From a virus: 64,000 nt of DNA. How positions within the stretch are numbered: the stretch's first letter is position 1; every line of letters starts with the position of its first letter. The notes beneath the pieces are model-generated. The model made no database searches, was not told the DNA's origin, and saw only the letters and a list, made by a program, of their open reading frames with translations. The translations under genes and the position numbers were made by a program. The stretch covers positions 31,320-95,319 of the IMG/VR virus record IMGVR_UViG_3300009105_000002. One strand, written 5' to 3'. Of the stretch, positions 60,108-64,000 are shown piece after piece.

Positions 60108-60494
60108 TTAAACATCTTTAAAGAGTTTGAGGATTTTGTGCTTAAATCTACGACATTTGTCGGTATTTAGCATTACATCCTTATCTGTAAGCCGGCAGAG
60201 TTTAAACCCCCTTCTTTTCATAAGACGCTCTCTCTTTCCTTCATGTTCCCTCCAGCCCTTATTTCTGTTTGCATGTGAAGATCCGTCAATTTCAATGGCG
60301 ATTTTATGTTTAAGTATGCAGAAATCTATTAAAATAATAAAGGTCGAGGAATAAAAGAGAGGGTATTGGAATATGTGCTTGATTTTGTGTTTCTTTAGGA
60401 AAGTTCGGAACTTTTTTTCGGAGAAGGTAGCTTTCCGCCGGTTTTGCTTTATGTATTTTTGGCAAGTTTTTCTTATCGTTTTACGAAAGTCCAT
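60108..60494 (-). CDS. DUF559/Vsr-like endonuclease
   Basis: 128 residues. 'ATFSEKKFRTFLKKHKIKHIFQYPLF', 'FIILIDFCILKHKIAIEIDGSSHANRNKG' and 'KRERLMKRRGFKLCRLTDKDV' match the DUF559 PD-(D/E)xK fold, with Asp of 'IDFCI' and Glu-x-Asp of 'AIEIDG' as metal ligands. Very short patch repair-type or restriction-like nuclease; specific role unknown. Confidence 0.75.
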   Translation of the reverse strand: MDFRKTIRKTCQKYIKQNRRKATFSEKKFRTFLKKHKIKHIFQYPLFYSSTFIILIDFCILKHKIAIEIDGSSHANRNKGWREHEGKRERLMKRRGFKLCRLTDKDVMLNTDKCRRFKHKILKLFKDV

Positions 60495-60793
60495 TTCTCA
60501 TAATCCTTTTCAAGGCTCAATTTAAACTTACGAGGCCCTTTCCACTCTATGCGCACCATGCAAGAATGTTCCATTTCAATTAGGATATTTTTAATATACT
60601 CCTCCGAGATTCGCAATGTAGTCGCAAAAGAAGTAACGTTTGAGATAACTTCTTTCCTATTCCAACCATATGTCAGCCGGATAATAAGCAAAGCAACTCT
60701 AAGCCAAGTAGGATTTGTTATGTATTTATAAATAGCTTGTAAAAGCTCATTCGCTATTTTAGTATAGCCGTGTTCGATCTGCGGACTTGCCAT
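60473..60793 (-). CDS. Phage replication protein O, N-terminal domain only
   Basis: 106 residues. 'MASPQIEHGYTKIANELLQAIYKY' and 'PTWLRVALLIIRLTYGWNRKEVISNVTSFA' match the winged-helix origin-binding domain of lambda O-type proteins. The C-terminal helicase-loading domain is absent, and no helicase gene lies nearby, so the remaining replication factors are unknown or outside the window. Overlaps the nuclease gene by 22 bp. Confidence 0.75.
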   Translation of the reverse strand: MASPQIEHGYTKIANELLQAIYKYITNPTWLRVALLIIRLTYGWNRKEVISNVTSFATTLRISEEYIKNILIEMEHSCMVRIEWKGPRKFKLSLEKDYEKWTFVKR

Positions 60794-60794
60794 T

Positions 60795-61094
60795 TTAATT
60801 GCCCCTTATGTTGAATTTACTATCTGCGTCTATCAAGCCCTTACCTTTAACAACAAGGTTTTCAAGCCATATTTCTCTATTGTGGTTTAAGGCGTCAAAT
60901 ACAGGTTGCCACCTTACAAAATTCCCCATGCCCGGTTGGAGGAAAGTCCTCCAAGACTTGCCTTCTGTATCCTTGAAGAACATCCAATACATCAGTTTTT
61001 TGTTGTATTTGCTGATGTCTTTTTGTATCGAATAGGTTTTGCGGTTACATATTTGTTGACAGTGGGGACAATGGAAGTCATTTCTGCCTCGCAA
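60795..61094 (-). CDS. Small Cys-motif protein
   Basis: 99 residues. 'DFHCPHCQQIC' at the start may bind zinc; the rest is aromatic ('KKLMYWMFFKDTEGKSWRTFLQPGMGNFVRWQPVFDAL'). Lies between RecT and the replication protein and overlaps RecT by 17 bp. Unknown. Confidence 0.5.
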   Translation of the reverse strand: MRGRNDFHCPHCQQICNRKTYSIQKDISKYNKKLMYWMFFKDTEGKSWRTFLQPGMGNFVRWQPVFDALNHNREIWLENLVVKGKGLIDADSKFNIRGN

Positions 61095-62190
61095 GGTCTT
61101 GACATCTGCGACAGAAAATTTTATTCATAAAGTTCTTTTTAGAATACTCCACTACCCTTGGATCGTTTATTACGGTTCCACACTTGCCGTTTTGACACAC
61201 TATAACCTCCGGCGCCTTTTCCTCTGGAGGTAGCACTTCCGGCACTTCCTCCTTAGCGTTTAATTCAGCCATATAGTTTTGGCAATGTTCAGTAACTTGC
61301 GCCAGTTCCTTTTTGTTAAGGTCGCGCATCATCGCCTCTTGGTTGTTCTTAAAGTAGTTCATAAGTTCTTCGCCGGTTTTACAGGTGGAGGCACCTTCCC
61401 TATATTGATCAAGCTTGGTCTTGGGTGTGTTGCCGGTTACCAATTCGCTATATCGAGTAGCTATGGTTTCTTCTGCCACAAGCCTATCAGCGTCTATAAG
61501 TTGCTTTAATTCAGTATCTATGCTCCTCTTAAAGAGGTTGACTTTCTCCGGATCCGTTATCTTGGGGAGTTCTTCGCGAATTGTGAACATCAGTTCCGAA
61601 TAGTGCTCTTGATACTTCTCGCCTTGGAGCATTTCCTCTGACTTTTCAACAGTAACGGCTATTTCTTCATTGTCTAAATGAGCCTCGATTTCTTCTGGAG
61701 TGTAAATGCCTGCGATAACGTCGGGAGCAACTACTCTCGCACACATAGAGATAGCCCTTGCTCTGCACATATTCTTTGGATATTTCTTCCAATTATCCTT
61801 GTAGTTAAGGCCGGCATTTCTTGCGTCGTCCAGAGAAAAAGTAACCGTGTAAGGCGACATACCTTTTCTTTTCATCATAACCGTGCATTTCTTATCCGTA
61901 TCGTCAATTTTGATATCCTCAAGTTTCTCGCTTTTATAGAGGAGTGAAAGCATAAGTTGAGACGCCAAAGCAGTCTTGTTATCTACGATAAAGATATTCC
62001 GGATCGCCTCCATAGGGGGAAGCCCAAGTTCTCTGCCTGTCTCCATTACCAATACTGCCTGTTGCGCTGTCCGGATTTGTTTCGGCAGGAACCCTGTCTT
62101 GACCATTTGATCTGCCACCGCAAGATTTTTATTCCAATTTGTTGATAGGTCGTTCTCGCTCCTTACTGCCAATCCTCTTTCTCCGTTCAT
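61078..62190 (-). CDS. recT: RecT-family single-strand annealing protein
   Basis: 370 residues. 'AVLVMETGRELGLPPMEAIRNIFIVDNKTALASQLMLSLLYKS' and 'NWKKYPKNMCRARAISMCARVVAPDVIAGIYTPEE' are core RecT signatures. The C-terminus adds a zinc-ribbon-like 'VCQNGKCGTVINDP' with 'FCRRCQDL', unusual for plain RecT. Anneals single strands in phage recombination. The partner exonuclease is not visible. Confidence 0.8.
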   Translation of the reverse strand: MNGERGLAVRSENDLSTNWNKNLAVADQMVKTGFLPKQIRTAQQAVLVMETGRELGLPPMEAIRNIFIVDNKTALASQLMLSLLYKSEKLEDIKIDDTDKKCTVMMKRKGMSPYTVTFSLDDARNAGLNYKDNWKKYPKNMCRARAISMCARVVAPDVIAGIYTPEEIEAHLDNEEIAVTVEKSEEMLQGEKYQEHYSELMFTIREELPKITDPEKVNLFKRSIDTELKQLIDADRLVAEETIATRYSELVTGNTPKTKLDQYREGASTCKTGEELMNYFKNNQEAMMRDLNKKELAQVTEHCQNYMAELNAKEEVPEVLPPEEKAPEVIVCQNGKCGTVINDPRVVEYSKKNFMNKIFCRRCQDLARQK

Positions 62191-62474
62191 AATTCAATCC
62201 TCCTGTTTAAGTCAAGAAGAAGGTGGTTTGTGTTTAAAATTCTTGTCTTTATTTCCTTCAATACGTCAGTTAATGTTGCACTTGGAGGGGGAGGGGGTTC
62301 TTTAGCAATAGCTTCCCCTGGTGTAGGAGGGGTGGGAGTCAACGCCGATTGAATTTTTCCTTCAAGCTGTGCTACAAAATTTGACTGCTGATCCAAGACA
62401 TTTAAAATCTGCTCAACTTCCTTAGTTACTTTACTTTGAGTCTTTTCCGTTGTTAGCCCTCCTGTTCCATTCAT
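62187..62474 (-). CDS. Small coiled-coil/Pro-rich protein
   Basis: 95 residues. Helical ends around a Pro-rich middle ('TPTPPTPGEAIAKEPPPPPSA'). Upstream of RecT with a 4-bp overlap; possibly a recombination accessory. Unknown. Confidence 0.5.
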   Translation of the reverse strand: MNGTGGLTTEKTQSKVTKEVEQILNVLDQQSNFVAQLEGKIQSALTPTPPTPGEAIAKEPPPPPSATLTDVLKEIKTRILNTNHLLLDLNRRIEL

Positions 62475-62482
62475 AAAACCTC

Positions 62483-62614
62483 CTATTGTTTATTGAAACT
62501 TTTTTCAATTTCCAAAGCCTCGTCGCGTGATTTAGTTACTTCAACGCGAATCATTTTAAATATATTCTTATAAATTTGACGCGTCTCTTTGATTAAATCT
62601 ACGACTTCCAGCAT
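62483..62614 (-). CDS. Small helical protein
   Basis: 43 residues from ATG 62614, charged helix ('EVVDLIKETRQIYKNIFKMIRVEVTKSRDEALEIEK'). No clear ribosome site; could be chance. Confidence 0.35.
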   Translation of the reverse strand: MLEVVDLIKETRQIYKNIFKMIRVEVTKSRDEALEIEKSFNKQ

Positions 62615-62632
62615 CGCGGATTCTAAATTCTG

Positions 62633-62839
62633 CTACACATCTGCTTTTGATATTTTCGCCTTTCGAGGTTTTCCTTTTTTTTCGATACCAAGAAGGCGCC
62701 GGACAACTTGTATTTTCCAAGACGGGAGAGCAATGCCATAACTCTTGAAATGCTGTATTATGTCCTTTGGTTTCCTTTGCTCCCTAACCATACTTTCCAA
62801 TTGTTGCTGATGAACGTCAGATAAAATAAGCTTCGCCAT
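62633..62839 (-). CDS. Small HTH-like DNA-binding protein
   Basis: 68 residues. 'LSDVHQQQLESMVREQRKPKDIIQHFKSYGIALPSWKIQVVRRLLG' has helix-turn-helix spacing and is followed by a Lys-rich tail. AGGAGG upstream. Possibly regulates the early operon. Confidence 0.5.
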   Translation of the reverse strand: MAKLILSDVHQQQLESMVREQRKPKDIIQHFKSYGIALPSWKIQVVRRLLGIEKKGKPRKAKISKADV

Positions 62840-62849
62840 AATAACCTCC

Positions 62850-63476
62850 TTATATTCTTACCGAGAGTTCATCCTCTTGGTAGACTTCAATTCCATCTAT
62901 CTTAAGATCGTTAGACGCGACACCGTGGACATTTTTAGAGTGAGCCCTCAAAAGTCCGTTAATCTTCTTCTCGTCTAATATCCAATATTCCTTAGGGATT
63001 TTGCTTTCATCTGCCACTTTCCACTTCCATACTTTCTTGGTAAAAGACTTGCCAAGCCCTGAATCTATCGTTACCTTGGGCTTTTCGTTGACAGTAACGG
63101 GCACATTGGAAGTATCAGTCTCAAGAAAACTACTGGTAATCTCTCTTTTTTCCTTTTCTTCCTGTGCTTTCCGCGCCTGTTCTATCCTTACCCAACCGAG
63201 CAGTTTATCCTTAAGGATTGCCTCCACCTCTTTTAACGGCGAAGTAATTACCTTGAATAGATCGTTGATGGTCTTAACGTGATCCTGCAACGGCTTGACA
63301 AAAAACTTTCTCCTGTCTTCTGCTATCTTAAAATACTTCTTACACTCCAAGAGAAGATTATTGGCGTGTTTTGACTCTAACTCCGTTTTCACTTCCATTG
63401 ACTTTGCTTTGGTGATCAAGGCAGGAACATTTTTCTCAACAATTTGGACTTGTTGATCATTGCGAATATCTTCCAT
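62850..63476 (-). CDS. RecT-operon coiled-coil protein
   Basis: 208 residues. Long coiled coil (20-115), then a domain with 'KKVWKWKVADESKIPKEYWILDEKKINGLLRAH' and 'IDGIEVYQEDELSVRI', a combination regularly found beside phage RecT/exonuclease genes. Exact function unsettled. AGGAGGGTTT upstream. Confidence 0.6.
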   Translation of the reverse strand: MEDIRNDQQVQIVEKNVPALITKAKSMEVKTELESKHANNLLLECKKYFKIAEDRRKFFVKPLQDHVKTINDLFKVITSPLKEVEAILKDKLLGWVRIEQARKAQEEKEKREITSSFLETDTSNVPVTVNEKPKVTIDSGLGKSFTKKVWKWKVADESKIPKEYWILDEKKINGLLRAHSKNVHGVASNDLKIDGIEVYQEDELSVRI

Positions 63477-63485
63477 AAACCCTCC

Positions 63486-63599
63486 TTAGTTTAAAAAGAA
63501 ACTTATCGTTATAATCACGGTCGCTAATAAAATACAAACACCCACAACTTTTGCATTAAACGGAGCTTCTTCTAAGCGTCTTTTGTAATAGTCGTCCAT
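63486..63599 (-). CDS. Small membrane peptide, first early gene
   Basis: 37 residues: charged N-terminus ('DDYYKRRLEEAPFNAK') and one transmembrane helix ('VVGVCILLATVIITISFFL'). AAGGAGG 6 nt upstream. Unknown. Confidence 0.45.
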   Translation of the reverse strand: MDDYYKRRLEEAPFNAKVVGVCILLATVIITISFFLN

Positions 63600-63645
63600 A
63601 AAACCTCCTTTTTAGCGTGGTGAATAAAAGGTGAAAAAATGGTGA

Positions 63646-63715
63646 GGCGAAAGGTGTCCGAGGAGCATTGGTGCTAACCAACGCTTGTGGGGGAAAGCCC
63701 CACCCTTCCGCCCCA
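63646..63715 (+). ncRNA. Folded, tRNA-Ser-like RNA element
   Basis: A 9-bp outer stem GGCGAAAGG/CCTTCCGCC (63646-63654/63704-63712, one mismatch) is followed at once by CCA. Inside are stem AGC-A-TTGGT/ACCAA-C-GCT (664-685) with TGCTAA at its tip, as in a GCU (Ser) anticodon loop but one base short, and stem GTGGGG/CCCCAC (687-703). 'GGTGTCCGAG' resembles a Ser tRNA D-arm. It is 70 nt with an incomplete D-arm and no normal T-loop: a degenerate or mimic tRNA. Confidence 0.4.
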
Positions 63716-63738
63716 TGTTGAAGGCGGACATAAAAAAA

Positions 63739-63770
63739 AAGAGAGGATAGAGTAAAATCTATCCTCTCTT
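63739..63770. terminator. Strong bidirectional intrinsic terminator
   Basis: GAGAGGATAGA (63741-63751) pairs perfectly with TCTATCCTCTC (63758-63768), flanked by nine A and by TTTTAT. On the minus strand it is followed by ten U, so it would stop transcripts entering the early operon unless antiterminated. Confidence 0.8.
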
Positions 63771-64000
63771 TTATTTGTGTAGGTGAATTTTTTTTTACCC
63801 TCAGACATATTTTCGTTACCTTCTATTCTCTTTATGTCCGAAGGTCTATTTAATTCTGGTGAATTATTTTAAGTATCTGTCAAGATACATTATAGGCGCT
63901 TTGGCTTCACCTCGAATACAGCTAGTTTATAGGGTTCAAGCTCTGCTCAGGTGTCTACGCATCCCTTTATAAACCGCTGAGCGAAGCGAAGTAATTTTTT
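63771..64000. promoter_or_regulatory. Non-coding leader/control region with dyad
   Basis: No gene seen. Contains ATGTCCG (63834-63840), complementary to 63725-63731, and a dyad GTATCT-GTCA-AGATAC (63873-63888) whose centre forms TTGACA on the minus strand. A minus-strand TATAAT lies in the repeat at 63882. The last 20 bases form a weak hairpin (CGCT/AGCG) plus T-run. Confidence 0.5.
63882..63898 (+). repeat. Direct repeat copy 2 (pair at 11430)
   Basis: Same 17 bases and orientation as 11430-11446. Overlaps the dyad at 63873-63888. Confidence 0.7.

Noticed and set aside
60149-60160. CGACA-N2-TGTCG site matching the 39029 operator
   Set aside because: It lies inside the coding sequence of the DUF559 nuclease and has shorter arms; probably chance.
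63646-63715. Functional tRNA-Ser(GCU)
   Set aside because: Anticodon loop is one base short, the D-arm is incomplete and no TTCRA T-loop exists; kept only as a tRNA-like RNA candidate.
1-64000. CRISPR arrays
   Set aside because: No regularly spaced repeat-spacer units were seen; the only close repeats are gene-internal (27266-27365) or operator-like (39355-39759).
1-64000. Integrase or transposase genes
   Set aside because: No tyrosine/serine recombinase or transposase motif was found, although direct repeats hint at integration.
63965-64000. Terminator at the window end
   Set aside because: The CGCT/AGCG stem is only 4 bp and the T-run is cut by the window edge, so it cannot be judged.

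Overview
The window is tailed-phage DNA (dsDNA, roughly 40% GC) with no ribosomal, translation or core-metabolism operon and no recognisable integrase. Sec signal peptides, lipobox cysteines, spanin-like lysis genes and F-terminal barrel-like proteins point to a Gram-negative host. The cobalamin-type radical-SAM genes suggest an anaerobic host. The exact host and phage cannot be named from sequence alone.

Layout. (1) 1-9.0 kb, plus strand: end of a tape-measure gene, then distal tail protein, tail hub, and a run of fibre-like proteins. Three of the fibre-like proteins carry Sec signal peptides. A lysis-type cluster follows (holin-like membrane proteins, a secreted protein, an overlapping spanin-like pair). 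This is a long-tailed, siphovirus-like late module. (2) 9.0-12.9 kb: a switch region with two minus-strand genes, small ribbon-helix-helix and helix-turn-helix regulators, several good sigma70-like promoters, a structured RNA candidate (11222-11324), and a lipoprotein metallopeptidase on its own promoter. (3) 12.9-38.6 kb, minus strand: one long virion operon. In transcription order it holds small proteins, terminase large and small subunits, portal, scaffold, capsid, fibre/decoration proteins, LamG protein, small membrane proteins, connector-like and nozzle-like proteins, ejection-type proteins, and a 2354-residue polyvalent protein with two zincin motifs, an ADP-ribosyltransferase-like region and a DNA methyltransferase domain. 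It looks podovirus-like. (4) 38.6-39.4 kb: AT-rich control region. (5) 39.4-41.7 kb, plus strand: small early-type operon with an RHH repressor, a RadC-like protein and a SleB-type lysin. (6) 41.7-60.0 kb, minus strand: an unusual 18-kb block of four radical-SAM enzymes, four family-2 glycosyltransferases, two large membrane proteins, GDP-mannose 4,6-dehydratase, a sugar cupin, a NodB-type deacetylase, two methyltransferases and a GroES, interleaved with small phage-type and zinc-ribbon proteins. (7) 60.1-63.6 kb, minus strand: replication/recombination genes (O-type replication protein domain, RecT, DUF559 nuclease). (8) 63.6-64.0 kb: non-coding leader with a tRNA-Ser-like folded element, a strong terminator and a dyad.

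Regions 3-7 look like one fairly complete virus. Region 1 carries a different tail type, so the window probably holds two phages or prophages side by side, or a mosaic. A 17-bp exact (21/23 extended) direct repeat at 11430 and 63882 brackets the second unit. A 28-bp inverted repeat at 39081 and 60021 brackets regions 5-6. The glycan/radical-SAM block is the most unusual content: it looks like a phage-borne pathway for making or altering a surface glycan.
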